Shown piece after piece: positions 1 to 8,239 of a stretch of DNA of 15,459 bases. The position numbers were made by a program, and so were the translations under genes. Every line of letters begins with the position of its first letter. Position 1 is the first letter of the stretch. The stretch is taken from the NCBI GenBank assembly GCA_002715425.1, contig PAYW01000036.1:1-15459 (forward strand). Direction: 5' to 3'. The DNA comes from Actinomycetota bacterium (GTDB lineage: Bacteria; Actinomycetota; Acidimicrobiia; Acidimicrobiales; UBA8592). The notes beneath the pieces were generated by a model. That model was not told the DNA's origin and did not search any database. It saw nothing but the letters and a program-made list of their open reading frames with translations.

Positions 1-64
1 AACCTCAGCCGATTCCTCAACCTCAGCCGATTCCTCAACCTCAGCCGATTCCTCAACCTCAGCC
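1..64. repeat. 18-bp tandem repeat inside the nusA 3' region
   Basis: Three perfect consecutive 18-bp copies (1-18, 19-36, 37-54) of AACCTCAGCCGATTCCTC are followed by the first 10 bases of a fourth. The unit is a multiple of three, so on the minus strand it adds six residues (VEESAE) per copy to NusA without breaking the frame. The array touches the window edge and may continue beyond it. Confidence 0.95.
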
Positions 65-1176
65 TCTTCATCTTCGGAACCTGCTGCCCAGTCTTCTGCG
101 GAGATTGCTGGCCCACCCTCTGCGGGTTGCCATACTTGCTCACCAGTGTCAGGATCAACTACCCATTCACCCTCGGCCCAATCAACCTTCTCATATGCTT
201 CTTCTTCTTCAAGTTGTGTTTCAGATTTGATGTCGATACGCCAACCGGTCAATCTGGCAGAGAGCCTCGCATTCTGACCATCTTTCCCGATAGCAAGAGA
301 GAGCTGATAGTCTGGCACTATTACTTCAGCAGTACCGGTTTCTAAATCGGTTCGAACCTCTTTTACCTTTGCTGGGGAAAGCGCCCGTGAGACGAACTCT
401 TCGGGTTCATCGGAGAATGGGACGATATCTATCTTTTCACCGCGTAATTCATTGACAATCATTCGAACTCTTGCCCCGCTAGCACCGACACAAGCACCTA
501 CTGGATCCACATTTGGGTCATTTGACCAGACAGCAATTTTTGTTCTATGTCCGGGCTCCCTCGCACATGATCGGATTTCTACAATTCCATCTGCTATTTC
601 GGGAACTTCAAGTTCAAAGAGACGCTTAATTAAACCAGGATGCGTTCTACTCACAACAATTTGCGGGCCTTTCGCAGTTTTTCGCACCTCAACAATGTAT
701 GCCTTTATTCTTGTATTACTGTCTGGGCGCTCATTTGGGACCTGCTCGGCACGCGGCAATAGCGCTTCAACACGACCTAAGTCGAGAAGCGTATACCGGC
801 TATCGCTTTGTTGAATAATCCCTGTAACGATGTCCCCTTCTCGACCAGCATATTCTTCATATTTTTGCTCTCGTTCTTCTTCACGAATCCTTTGAGTTAG
901 TACCTGTTTGGTCGTCACAGCTGCAATTCGTCCAAAGTTGTCAGGAGTAACATCAAATTCTTCACCGATTGGTTCCAAATCTTCATCTAACTCTTGAGCC
1001 ATTACTCGGTATTCCATGGTTTCCGGATTTATGGTCACCCATGCATACTCGTGAGCGTCAGGCATTTTTTTGTAAGCAGATTCTAACGCATCAGCTAAAA
1101 CAGCAAACAGCTTGTCGACGGAAATCCCTTTGTCTACGGCCAGTGCCTGCATGGCCTCTAACATTTCAGCGTTCAT
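1..1176 (-). CDS. nusA: Transcription termination/antitermination factor NusA (3' end beyond window)
   Basis: NusA binds RNA polymerase and nascent RNA and modulates pausing, termination and antitermination. The minus-strand frame is open for 392 codons from the ATG at 1176 to the window edge, so the C-terminus is missing. An N-terminal RNAP-binding domain fills about residues 1-110. An S1 domain starts near GDIVTGIIQQ (115-124). Two KH domains follow: DPVGACVGASGARVRMI (224-240), then LAIGKDGQNARLSARLTGWR (294-313). After about residue 320 the protein becomes strongly acidic and low in complexity, ending in repeated VEESAE units at the edge. The start is fixed by an AAGGAG sequence about 8 nt upstream. 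The ATG overlaps the rimP stop in an ATGA arrangement, so the two are probably translationally coupled. Family assignment is firm; the long acidic tail is less usual. Confidence 0.96.
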   Translation of the reverse strand, partial: MNAEMLEAMQALAVDKGISVDKLFAVLADALESAYKKMPDAHEYAWVTINPETMEYRVMAQELDEDLEPIGEEFDVTPDNFGRIAAVTTKQVLTQRIREEEREQKYEEYAGREGDIVTGIIQQSDSRYTLLDLGRVEALLPRAEQVPNERPDSNTRIKAYIVEVRKTAKGPQIVVSRTHPGLIKRLFELEVPEIADGIVEIRSCAREPGHRTKIAVWSNDPNVDPVGACVGASGARVRMIVNELRGEKIDIVPFSDEPEEFVSRALSPAKVKEVRTDLETGTAEVIVPDYQLSLAIGKDGQNARLSARLTGWRIDIKSETQLEEEEAYEKVDWAEGEWVVDPDTGEQVWQPAEGGPAISAEDWAAGSEDEEAEVEESAEVEESAEVEESAEV

Positions 1177-1697
1177 TTCTCATACTCCTTAATTCCGGAT
1201 CCTTGTAATATCTTTCCTTCATTAGAATTAGCTTTCCCTGGTTTCTGGTTCTGTTTCCAATGAAACACTGTTGTAGCTTTCGAAATATCATTTAATAAAA
1301 TTTCTACAACTTCACCTGATTCATTTTCAAGAGATATCGATTCGTTAGAAACCGAGTTAAGCCGGCCTTTAAACCGTCGATCACCCTGAACATGGGGTGC
1401 TAATTTAACTCCAACAATCTCGCCTTTAGCGCCTTCGAAATGAACTTGGGTTCTTAATTTCCGTTCTAATCCTGGGCTAGAAACCTCTAATGTGTATTTA
1501 TTGGGCATCGGGTCACTCACATCGAGCGCTTTAGAAATTTGCCGATTGATTCCGGCAAGTTCGTCTAGGGTAACTCCGCCTTCAGCTTGCACCGTGACCT
1601 TTAGGTTTCCCCCATTTCTCTCCACATCGTAAAGAGAAAACTTCGTTCCAGAAAGTAGAGATTCAGTAAGTTCATTAATCTGGTGAATGATGCTCAT
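1173..1697 (-). CDS. rimP: Ribosome maturation factor RimP
   Basis: RimP assists 30S subunit maturation. The product is 174 residues. It contains the family hallmarks of an LYDVERNGG-like segment near residue 30, a DVSDPMPNKYTLEVSSPGLE region (the D-P....Y-LEVSSPGL-R signature) and a C-terminal SH3-like barrel. I chose the ATG at 1697 because GGAG lies 5 nt upstream, whereas the in-frame start 15 nt earlier has no ribosome binding site and would sit on top of it. The gene precedes nusA, with the stop and start overlapping by 3 nt; rimP-nusA is a widely conserved pair. A terminator separates it from ispG, so it probably heads its own transcript. Confidence 0.93.
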   Translation of the reverse strand: MSIIHQINELTESLLSGTKFSLYDVERNGGNLKVTVQAEGGVTLDELAGINRQISKALDVSDPMPNKYTLEVSSPGLERKLRTQVHFEGAKGEIVGVKLAPHVQGDRRFKGRLNSVSNESISLENESGEVVEILLNDISKATTVFHWKQNQKPGKANSNEGKILQGSGIKEYEK

Positions 1698-1746
1698 AAT
1701 GCTCCTACACAATCAATATTTTTAATCACAGCCCAATATCTAAGAA

Positions 1747-1769
1747 AGGCGTGGGCGAAACCCACGCCT
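1747..1769 (-). terminator. Intrinsic terminator downstream of ispG
   Basis: A perfect 9-bp GC-rich stem (1747-1755 with 1761-1769, AGGCGTGGG/CCCACGCCT) closes a 5-nt loop. On the minus strand it is followed by TTTCTTA, a short imperfect U-tract. It lies between the ispG stop and the rimP start and matches the direction of transcription. The U-tract is modest, so partial read-through into rimP-nusA is possible. Confidence 0.75.
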
Positions 1770-1803
1770 CTTTCCTTAAGGATTGAAGACTTACTTTCAC
1801 TAT

Positions 1804-1827
1804 ACCCGAGAATACGATCTCTCCGGT
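1804..1827 (-). other. Secondary hairpin in the ispG 3' region
   Basis: The segments 1804-1811 and 1820-1827 pair over 8 positions with a single G-G mismatch around an 8-nt loop. The hairpin lies between the ispG stop and the main terminator. No U-tract follows it, so it may be a 3'-end stabilising structure or may mean nothing. Confidence 0.35.
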
Positions 1828-1887
1828 AGAACTTTTCTGATCTGAGCAATTTATCTTTGTATCACTGACTATGAGTTTATTTTGCTT

Positions 1888-3108
1888 CTAGATCTTTCTG
1901 ATCAGTTCCACTTTATCGAATCCGTGATTAGCATCATCGCCTTGATCTATAAGAAGCTTTTCACGATCTTTTTCTGCTTCTTTTTCAGCTTTTTCGAGAT
2001 CCACACGCTCTAAAGCTGCATCGACACCGTGCTCAACGATGTACTCCGCCCACTCCACAAGAGCTTCCACCATTTCACTCTCTTCAACCACAGCGACATT
2101 TCTTCCCTGTACAAACAAGTGACCCCTCTTGTTTCCTGCTGCAATGCCCAAATCAGCCCCTCGGGCTTCACCTGGGCCATTGACAACACAACCCATTATT
2201 GCTATTTGAAGGGGCAGTTTTTTCTTTGCAAAAACCTTTTGGGCTTCTTCTGCCAATGCATAAACATCTACTTCGGCCCTACCGCAGCTTGGACAAGCAA
2301 TAAGATCTACATTCTGAAGCTCTCTAAGCCCAAGTGATTCAAGTAGTTTTCTGCCTGCCCGTGCTTCCTCAACTGGATCTGCCGTAAGGGAGTACCTGAT
2401 GGTATCCCCTATCCCCTCCATTAGAAGAGTTCCTATCCCAGCGGTTGATTTTATTAACCCCCCTGGTGGAGGTCCAGCTTCAGTTACACCAAGGTGAAGT
2501 GGGCAATCCGTGACACTGCTGAGCTGTCGGTATGCATCCACCATTAATGGAACGCTAGATGCCTTGACTGATATCTTTACCATGTCAAAGCCAACATCTT
2601 GGAAGTACTCTAACTCATTTAATGCCGATTCAACCATCGCCTCCGGAGTAACAGCATCACCATATTTTTTATACAAATCAGGATGGAGTGAACCTCCATT
2701 TACTCCGATACGAATTGGTATACCCTTTTCGCCTGCTTCCATAGCTACTGCTTTGATATGTTCAACTTTTCTGATATTCCCTGGGTTCAACCGCAGACAA
2801 TCAACCCCAGAAGCTATTGCTGCCAGAGCCATCTTGTATTGATTATGAACATCGGCAACAATCGGGACAGGCGACCGAGGAACGATATGGGCTAGCCCCT
2901 CTGCGGCAGCCAAGTCGTTGCAGGTACATCTGACAATGTCAGCTCCAGCTGCAGCTAAATCGTATATCTGTTTTAGAGTCTCTTCTACATCAGAGGTCTT
3001 AGTTGTGGTCATTGATTGGACAGAAACAGGAGACCCTCCACCAACTGGGACATCACCCACCATTATTTGTCTGGTTGTGCGCCTGTTAGGTATAGATACA
3101 ACTTCCAT
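1888..3108 (-). CDS. ispG: 4-hydroxy-3-methylbut-2-enyl diphosphate synthase (IspG/GcpE)
   Basis: IspG reduces 2-C-methyl-D-erythritol 2,4-cyclodiphosphate to HMBPP, the penultimate step of the MEP isoprenoid pathway, using a [4Fe-4S] cluster. The 406-residue protein has the N-terminal TIM-barrel signatures PVSVQSMTTTKT (27-38) and CLRLNPGNI (104-112). Its C-terminal cluster domain has Cys272 and Cys275 in ACPSCGRAEVDVY, Cys307 in MGCVVNGPGEA, and Glu314 as the probable fourth ligand. A charged tail (about 370-406, rich in K, E and D) extends past the usual end of the family. The gene lies 18 bp after rseP in the same direction and is followed by a hairpin terminator, so it appears to end the long rpsB-to-ispG unit. 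The ribosome binding site is weak. Confidence 0.97.
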   Translation of the reverse strand: MEVVSIPNRRTTRQIMVGDVPVGGGSPVSVQSMTTTKTSDVEETLKQIYDLAAAGADIVRCTCNDLAAAEGLAHIVPRSPVPIVADVHNQYKMALAAIASGVDCLRLNPGNIRKVEHIKAVAMEAGEKGIPIRIGVNGGSLHPDLYKKYGDAVTPEAMVESALNELEYFQDVGFDMVKISVKASSVPLMVDAYRQLSSVTDCPLHLGVTEAGPPPGGLIKSTAGIGTLLMEGIGDTIRYSLTADPVEEARAGRKLLESLGLRELQNVDLIACPSCGRAEVDVYALAEEAQKVFAKKKLPLQIAIMGCVVNGPGEARGADLGIAAGNKRGHLFVQGRNVAVVEESEMVEALVEWAEYIVEHGVDAALERVDLEKAEKEAEKDREKLLIDQGDDANHGFDKVELIRKI

Positions 3109-3126
3109 ATGATTAAGCCTATTGAC

Positions 3127-4425
3127 TCACAACGCTATTGGGTCTCTTAAATCAAGATATACCGCTGCTAGACCTACAATAATTAACAAGAATACAACGG
3201 CATAGGTAAGTGGCAGCAGTTTCGAAACATCTGCGTGGTAACGCTCTTTACGCACCCCTCGTATCCCTTCATAAAGAGCAACAGCGATGTGCCCACCATC
3301 AAGAGGAAGAAGCGGAATTAAATTAAAGAATCCTATAAAAACATTAATAGTGATAAGAAATACAAATAAGCCTGTCCATCCCGAATTAGTTAATTCAGCT
3401 CCTATACGTGTTGCTCCAACAACTGATACGACACGGCCTTCCTGCTGACCTCCTGAGTTGATTGATGTTTCTGACCCCTGCGAAGCCTCTTCGCCTGTCT
3501 GGACTACATCGCTAAAAAAATTCTTTAGTCCAGCTGGACTAAAGAAATTACCAAGACCGGTAAGTGTCTCTTTCGTAAGGGTTCCGAACTGTTTCAGCGA
3601 ATCTGGCACAGCTTCTAATGGACCTTCGCGAATTGTCCCCAAAGAACTTCTTCTAATACCGAGAAACCCTTTTTCCTCTATCGAATCTGGGTTATAGCCA
3701 ACAACCCCCGATAAGAAAAGGCGTTGCCCGTCTCGGATTATTTCAAATGTAGCTTCCTCTCCTGGCGAAGATGAAACAACAGAAACAAGATCGTCCCATG
3801 TAGTGATTTCAGATCCTTCGATGGCAATAATCTCATCACCTTTTTGGATTCCGATCTGTTCTGCAGGCCCGTTTGAAAGAACATCTCGAACATTCCATTT
3901 AGACTCATCAATCTGAATCCCGCTACCTATCAACAGGAAATAAAGCAACACAATTGCAATCAAAAAATGCATCAGCGAACCTGCACTAGCTAGCAAAAGT
4001 CGGTCGCGCAATCTAGCTCTTCTGTAGGTCCGAACTTCATCTTCTTCCGGTACAGGATCAAGATTATTCATACCTATAACCCGCACATATGCACCAGCCG
4101 GGATGGCCTTTATCCCATATTCTGTTTCCCCTCGACGAAATGACCATAATTTTGGCCCGAACCCAATAAAGAACTCTGTTACTTTCATACCTGCTTTTTT
4201 TGCCGCAAGATAGTGGCCTAGCTCATGGAGAAAAAGAATCACAAGGAGAGAAAGTACGACAATAAAGACTGAGAATCCCGCAGAAAAACCTAACAACGCA
4301 AGTAGAAAAATGACCAGTATCCCTCCAGCACGTCCATTGTCGTTGCTACGCAGCTCTCGTTCAGCATCAGAACAGCTATCCGGATTCAATTTACTTTTTG
4401 GCTTTAGGCTTTCAGTGTCGTCCAT
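3127..4425 (-). CDS. rseP: Site-2 protease RseP/Rip1, membrane zinc metalloprotease
   Basis: Intramembrane site-2 proteases cut membrane-anchored anti-sigma factors and other substrates after a first cut by another protease. The 432-residue product has the zinc motif HELGH at 67-71 in a hydrophobic helix, one PDZ domain (about 165-250), and the second metal-site motif LDG at 375-377 followed by a last transmembrane helix. The ATG at 4425 gives the shortest full-length protein and a 14-nt overlap with the dxr end. Upstream in-frame ATGs exist within dxr, but none has a convincing ribosome binding site. The zinc motif normally lies near residue 20; here about 33 polar residues and a long hydrophobic segment precede it. 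Family certain, start uncertain. Confidence 0.94.
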   Translation of the reverse strand: MDDTESLKPKSKLNPDSCSDAERELRSNDNGRAGGILVIFLLALLGFSAGFSVFIVVLSLLVILFLHELGHYLAAKKAGMKVTEFFIGFGPKLWSFRRGETEYGIKAIPAGAYVRVIGMNNLDPVPEEDEVRTYRRARLRDRLLLASAGSLMHFLIAIVLLYFLLIGSGIQIDESKWNVRDVLSNGPAEQIGIQKGDEIIAIEGSEITTWDDLVSVVSSSPGEEATFEIIRDGQRLFLSGVVGYNPDSIEEKGFLGIRRSSLGTIREGPLEAVPDSLKQFGTLTKETLTGLGNFFSPAGLKNFFSDVVQTGEEASQGSETSINSGGQQEGRVVSVVGATRIGAELTNSGWTGLFVFLITINVFIGFFNLIPLLPLDGGHIAVALYEGIRGVRKERYHADVSKLLPLTYAVVFLLIIVGLAAVYLDLRDPIAL

Positions 4426-5572
4426 AAACCTGATCCACATACTGCTCGGCAACTCTTCTAGAGCTCGCATCTGCTTCATAGATAGATTGTTCCGTATCAG
4501 CTGACAAAGAGGGGTACGACTCCATAGTCCGCTCAATCACTTCAGCAATTTCCCTCCATCTAATCTTGTCTTGTAGGAATGCCTCAACTGCTACTTCATT
4601 AGCCGCATTCAACCATGCTGGAGCTGTCTCTCCTACTTTACCCGCATGGTATGCAAGACTTAAACATGGGAACTTATCCAAATCAGGGGTTTCAAAAGTT
4701 AACTGAGATAGTTCATCCCAATTAATTTGGCCATGAACTTTTCGCGATCGGTTTGGATAGTACAAGGCATACGAGATGGGGAGGCGCATATCGGGCATAG
4801 AGAGCTGAGCCAGAACAGAGCCATCAGTAAATTCAACCATTGAATGAACGACAGATTGAGGATGAATAACTACTTCAATTTCCTCATAGTCGACACCAAA
4901 AAGTTCATGAGCTTCAATGACCTCCAACCCTTTGTTCATCAAAGTAGAGGAATCGACTGTAATTTTTGGACCCATATTCCACGTCGGGTGGTTAAGGGCA
5001 TCTTCTTTACTAACATTTGATAACTCATCTGGGTGCCAATCACGAAAAGGACCTCCACTCGCAGTCACAAGAAGCTTATTTATATCTTCGGCATTACTAT
5101 TCCCCCCATAAAGGCACTGGTGAAGAGCACAATGCTCACTATCTACAGGGATAAGTTCACTCCCTGGAGTTTTCCTTACATGTTGAACGACTGGACCTGC
5201 AGATATTAAAGATTCTTTATTCGCCAAAGCCAACCTGCGTCCTGACTTAAGCGCTTCCATCGTGACAGGCAAACCTGCAAAGCCAACAACAGCATTTACT
5301 ACAACTTCAGCTGTACTTGCAGCTTCTCTTAACGCACTTTCTCCATAAGTAACCTCTACTTCCGGAGAAGTATCTTGGACTTTCTTAGCAGCATCGGGGT
5401 CAGCCATGATCACGAATTCAGGTTTGAATTCGTTGATTTGCTCAAGTATCCGAGATGTGGAGCTCCCAGCAGCTAATACCTTTATTTCGAAGGCGGCTCT
5501 ATCGGCCCTAACAACATCAAGTGTCTGTTCGCCGATAGAACCCGTGGAGCCAAATATCGCTAATGAAGTCAT
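4412..5572 (-). CDS. dxr: 1-deoxy-D-xylulose 5-phosphate reductoisomerase
   Basis: Dxr converts DXP to 2-C-methyl-D-erythritol 4-phosphate with NADPH and a divalent metal, the first committed MEP-pathway step. The 386-residue protein begins with the nucleotide-binding loop GSTGSIGEQTLDV (8-20). Metal ligands are Asp144 and Glu146 in VDSEHCALHQCL and Glu217 in LMNKGLE. The flexible loop HPTWNMG (195-201), Ser208 and Asn213-Lys214 match the substrate-binding residues of the E. coli enzyme. Length is normal for the family. GAGG and AGAG lie upstream of the ATG. It follows cdsA by 66 bp and overlaps rseP by 14 nt. Its presence with ispG two genes later shows that this organism makes isoprenoids by the MEP route. 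Confidence 0.98.
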   Translation of the reverse strand: MTSLAIFGSTGSIGEQTLDVVRADRAAFEIKVLAAGSSTSRILEQINEFKPEFVIMADPDAAKKVQDTSPEVEVTYGESALREAASTAEVVVNAVVGFAGLPVTMEALKSGRRLALANKESLISAGPVVQHVRKTPGSELIPVDSEHCALHQCLYGGNSNAEDINKLLVTASGGPFRDWHPDELSNVSKEDALNHPTWNMGPKITVDSSTLMNKGLEVIEAHELFGVDYEEIEVVIHPQSVVHSMVEFTDGSVLAQLSMPDMRLPISYALYYPNRSRKVHGQINWDELSQLTFETPDLDKFPCLSLAYHAGKVGETAPAWLNAANEVAVEAFLQDKIRWREIAEVIERTMESYPSLSADTEQSIYEADASSRRVAEQYVDQVYGRH

Positions 5573-5638
5573 TGATAATCTCTACCTCATATAAAAGCAT
5601 AGATGTTTATTTGGTAATTTTGGATATCGGCCGACGGA

Positions 5639-6805
5639 TTACGCCAAAACTTTCACCATAAAATAAACAGTTGGAAGTACAAATAGCAGCGCATCGCACC
5701 GATCTAAGACCCCGCCATGCCCAGGAAGAATCGTGCCCATATCCTTAATCCTCAGATCTCGTTTAATTAGAGATTCTGCTAGGTCACCGATAGGCGCAAT
5801 GAACGCTACAACAATGCCTACGATCAATGCATCGCTGAAACCAAAAGGAGTCCCATCAAACGGCCCGACATCAAACAACGATATGAGGACAGAAACACCC
5901 ACCGTGGAAATGGCGCCCCCGATCAATCCTTCGATTGTTTTGTTTGGGCTAACTTCTGTTAGCGGAGAGCGCCCCAGCGCTCGCCCAATAAAATATCCCC
6001 CGATATCGTAACCAGCAGCAAGAAGGATTCCAGCTAGCAATAGCCCTCGCCCTTCAGGGGAGTCCAAAATAAGCACTCCGAAAGATCCCAGCATGCCTAT
6101 GTAGACAACACCTAAAATAACCACTGCTAAATTAGGTACAGGACGTGCACCGCCTATCCCTAAGAGGTACCACAAAACGCCGGCAACAATTGAAAGGAAA
6201 AGGACAAGACCCATAGCCCCTTCACCTCTCCAATATACGGATAGAGGCATAGCGACTACGCTAACCATCCCGAGAAGGGTAGCTGGCTGATAGCCGACCT
6301 TTCGTAAGCTCCCAAAGAACTCCGCTGATGCCGCAAGTAGAACAACAGCGATGAGCAAAAGTGATAAAAGCTTACTAATTGCTAGGCAGAGAATAGCTAC
6401 ACCACCCAGAACAACCCCAGTAGCTATTCGAGTAAGGAGATCACCAGTTCCTCGAGCGCCTCGCCTGGATTTTTTCCCTTCAGCAATGATGGAATCAGTT
6501 ACTTCCGGCAAAGTTTTACTTTGCTCATAAGAGAAGAAGTCTTCGGAAGACGGATCTCCGCCAATAGTGAGATCAACTCTTTTCGGGGCAGCTTGAAGAT
6601 TTGACTCCCCTTCAGAAGTGGCGGAACCTTCGGGATCATCAGCCCACTTAGGCCCGGAACTTAAAGAGGTCCATGTATCTAAACCCTCAGATGAATCCGA
6701 AGGAACCCGAGGTACTTCCCCTGTCCCTTCTTCAGTCCAGTGGGGCAGGCCATGGCGATCAGCCAAGCCTGACTCCTCATTGTCTCTTTCATCAGATGTA
6801 TTCAT
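5639..6805 (-). CDS. cdsA: Phosphatidate cytidylyltransferase (CDP-diacylglycerol synthase)
   Basis: CdsA is an integral membrane enzyme that makes CDP-diacylglycerol from phosphatidic acid and CTP, the precursor of anionic phospholipids. The 388-residue product has about 115 polar, acidic, low-complexity residues followed by a short basic patch (KKSRRGARG, 111-119), then multiple transmembrane helices (about 125-388). The family signature runs from Ser345 to Asp371 and includes KRDLRIKD and LPGHGGVLDRCD; the C370 position usually carries a hydrophobic residue or T. SPNKTIEG (286-293) is also typical. The AAGGAG site is 5 nt from the ATG, and the frr stop is 19 bp upstream. Long disordered N-termini occur in actinobacterial CdsA proteins, which supports the lineage call. 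Confidence 0.96.
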   Translation of the reverse strand: MNTSDERDNEESGLADRHGLPHWTEEGTGEVPRVPSDSSEGLDTWTSLSSGPKWADDPEGSATSEGESNLQAAPKRVDLTIGGDPSSEDFFSYEQSKTLPEVTDSIIAEGKKSRRGARGTGDLLTRIATGVVLGGVAILCLAISKLLSLLLIAVVLLAASAEFFGSLRKVGYQPATLLGMVSVVAMPLSVYWRGEGAMGLVLFLSIVAGVLWYLLGIGGARPVPNLAVVILGVVYIGMLGSFGVLILDSPEGRGLLLAGILLAAGYDIGGYFIGRALGRSPLTEVSPNKTIEGLIGGAISTVGVSVLISLFDVGPFDGTPFGFSDALIVGIVVAFIAPIGDLAESLIKRDLRIKDMGTILPGHGGVLDRCDALLFVLPTVYFMVKVLA

Positions 6806-6824
6806 CGCACTCCTTTAAGTAATC

Positions 6825-7394
6825 TCATACTTCCAAAAGCTCTTCTTCTTTTTGTCCTAGAGCCGCATTTATTTCATTCTCGTGCTCTCTAGTGATTTGG
6901 TCTACAGATTCTTCCGCTCTCTTTACAGAATCGGAAGATGCTTCTCCGTCTTTTACTAGAGCCTCTAAGTCCTGCCTGGAGGATCTGCGGACATTCCTAA
7001 GGGTCACTCGACCTTCCTCAGCCAACGACCGGACTACCTTTACGAGCTGTTTTCTTCGTTCTTCGGTAAGTGGAGGGAACGAAAGGCGGAGAACAGAACC
7101 ATCGTTTGATGGGCTAATACCTAAGTCCGCTATTTGGATGGCCTTTTCTATTGCTTCTACAGCACCTTTGTCAAATGGAGAAATAACTAGCTGCTGGGCC
7201 TCAGGCACAGAGAAACTTGCTAGCTGCTGGAGTGGGACTTCGCTACCGAAATAATCAACAGGAATTTTTTCAACCAAAGCAGGACTAGGCCTCCCCGTTC
7301 GAATAGATGAAAATTCTTGCCGAGTTCGAGTAACAGCTTTGGCCATCTTCTCTCTCATTTCTAGCAGTACTAATTCGATCAGCTCTTCGCTCAT
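6825..7394 (-). CDS. frr: Ribosome recycling factor
   Basis: RRF, with EF-G, splits post-termination ribosomes. The 189-residue protein is close to the family's usual 185 and shows the expected pattern. An N-terminal helix carries REKMAKAV and SSIRTGRPSPALVEKI. A beta domain contains VPLQQLASFSVPEAQQLVI and SPFDKGAVEAIEKAI. A C-terminal coiled coil contains LRLSFPPLTEERRKQLVKVV. AGGAAG precedes the ATG. The gene follows pyrH by 12 bp, and the pyrH-frr neighbourhood is highly conserved in bacteria. Confidence 0.98.
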   Translation of the reverse strand: MSEELIELVLLEMREKMAKAVTRTRQEFSSIRTGRPSPALVEKIPVDYFGSEVPLQQLASFSVPEAQQLVISPFDKGAVEAIEKAIQIADLGISPSNDGSVLRLSFPPLTEERRKQLVKVVRSLAEEGRVTLRNVRRSSRQDLEALVKDGEASSDSVKRAEESVDQITREHENEINAALGQKEEELLEV

Positions 7395-7406
7395 CGTCTT
7401 CCTTCC

Positions 7407-8150
7407 CTATTTAACAACAGTACCTACTGCTTCCCCTGCAAGGATGGACCCGACATTTCCATCTCCCATTAAGTCAAAAACCACGATTGGCAAATCATTA
7501 TCCATACATAATGAAATAGCAGTTGAATCCATAACTTTTAACCCTTTCTGCAATACATCAATGTAGGTTACCTCGGTCAATAATTCAGCATTTGGATTGG
7601 TTCTTGGATCATCGTCATAGACTCCTTGAATTCCTGAATGAGTTCCTTTTAGCAGTGCCCCTGCTTCGATTTCTACTGCTCGTAAAGCCGCTGTGGTATC
7701 AGTAGTGAAGAACGGGTTACCTGTTCCCGCAGCAAAGATAACGACTCGTCCTTTCTCCAAATGTCGAATAGCGCGTCGACGAATATACGGCTCAGCGACC
7801 TGACTCATATGTATGGCGGTTTGGACCCGAGTAGGTTGACCAAGTTGCTCCAGAGTGTCTTGCAGAGCTAACCCATTTATAACCGTGGCTAGCATGCCCA
7901 TATAGTCAGCTTGGGCCCTATCCATCCCAGCACCAGTTCCAACCATGCCTCTCCATATGTTTCCTCCGCCTACAACGACAGCTAGCTCGACATCGAATTC
8001 GGACCGGACTTTAACAATTTGACGAGCTACTTCCTGAACCACATGCCCGTCAATGCCATGCCCTTCACCGCCAGCGAAGGCTTCACCAGATACTTTCAGC
8101 ACCACTCGGCCCCATTGGCCATTTAGTAAGTTCGTTGTCTTATTTTGCAC
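7407..8150 (-). CDS. pyrH: Uridylate kinase (UMP kinase)
   Basis: PyrH phosphorylates UMP to UDP; it belongs to the amino-acid-kinase fold and is normally a hexamer. The 247-residue product shows [12 protein letters not shown] at the phosphate-binding strand, [11 protein letters not shown], the UMP-binding stretch around [17 protein letters not shown], and [19 protein letters not shown] at the active site. The start is a GTG at 8150. No strong ribosome binding site is seen, only AAAGGG about 11 nt upstream, so the exact start is less certain than the identity. The segment [15 protein letters not shown] replaces the more familiar KAT-x-VDGVYD-DP, a small local change. An 89-nt gap separates it from tsf. 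Confidence 0.96.
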   Translation of the reverse strand: MQNKTTNLLNGQWGRVVLKVSGEAFAGGEGHGIDGHVVQEVARQIVKVRSEFDVELAVVVGGGNIWRGMVGTGAGMDRAQADYMGMLATVINGLALQDTLEQLGQPTRVQTAIHMSQVAEPYIRRRAIRHLEKGRVVIFAAGTGNPFFTTDTTAALRAVEIEAGALLKGTHSGIQGVYDDDPRTNPNAELLTEVTYIDVLQKGLKVMDSTAISLCMDNDLPIVVFDLMGDGNVGSILAGEAVGTVVK

Positions 8151-8239
8151 AGTAAAATTTTGCCCTTTACGAGTCCGCTACCTCATTGCTACCACGAGCT
8201 AGCTTAATTTGCATCTCGACAAGAGTAGATGATCTGAAA
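8151..8239 (-). other. tsf-pyrH intergenic gap
   Basis: These 89 nt contain no terminator that I can recognise. They hold a direct repeat, GGTAGC on the minus strand, at 8188-8193 and 8178-8183 (10-bp period), about 30 nt ahead of the pyrH GTG, and a 6-bp palindrome GCTAGC. A pyrH promoter or operator could lie here, but no convincing -35/-10 pair was found. Confidence 0.3.

Noticed and set aside
452..814. A 120-codon plus-strand ORF opposite nusA
   Set aside because: It is fully antisense to the S1/KH coding region of NusA and shows no family features.
1698..1890. Possible tRNA or small RNA gene between rimP and ispG
   Set aside because: No cloverleaf, T-loop or CCA end found; the hairpins are explained by a terminator and a weaker stem.
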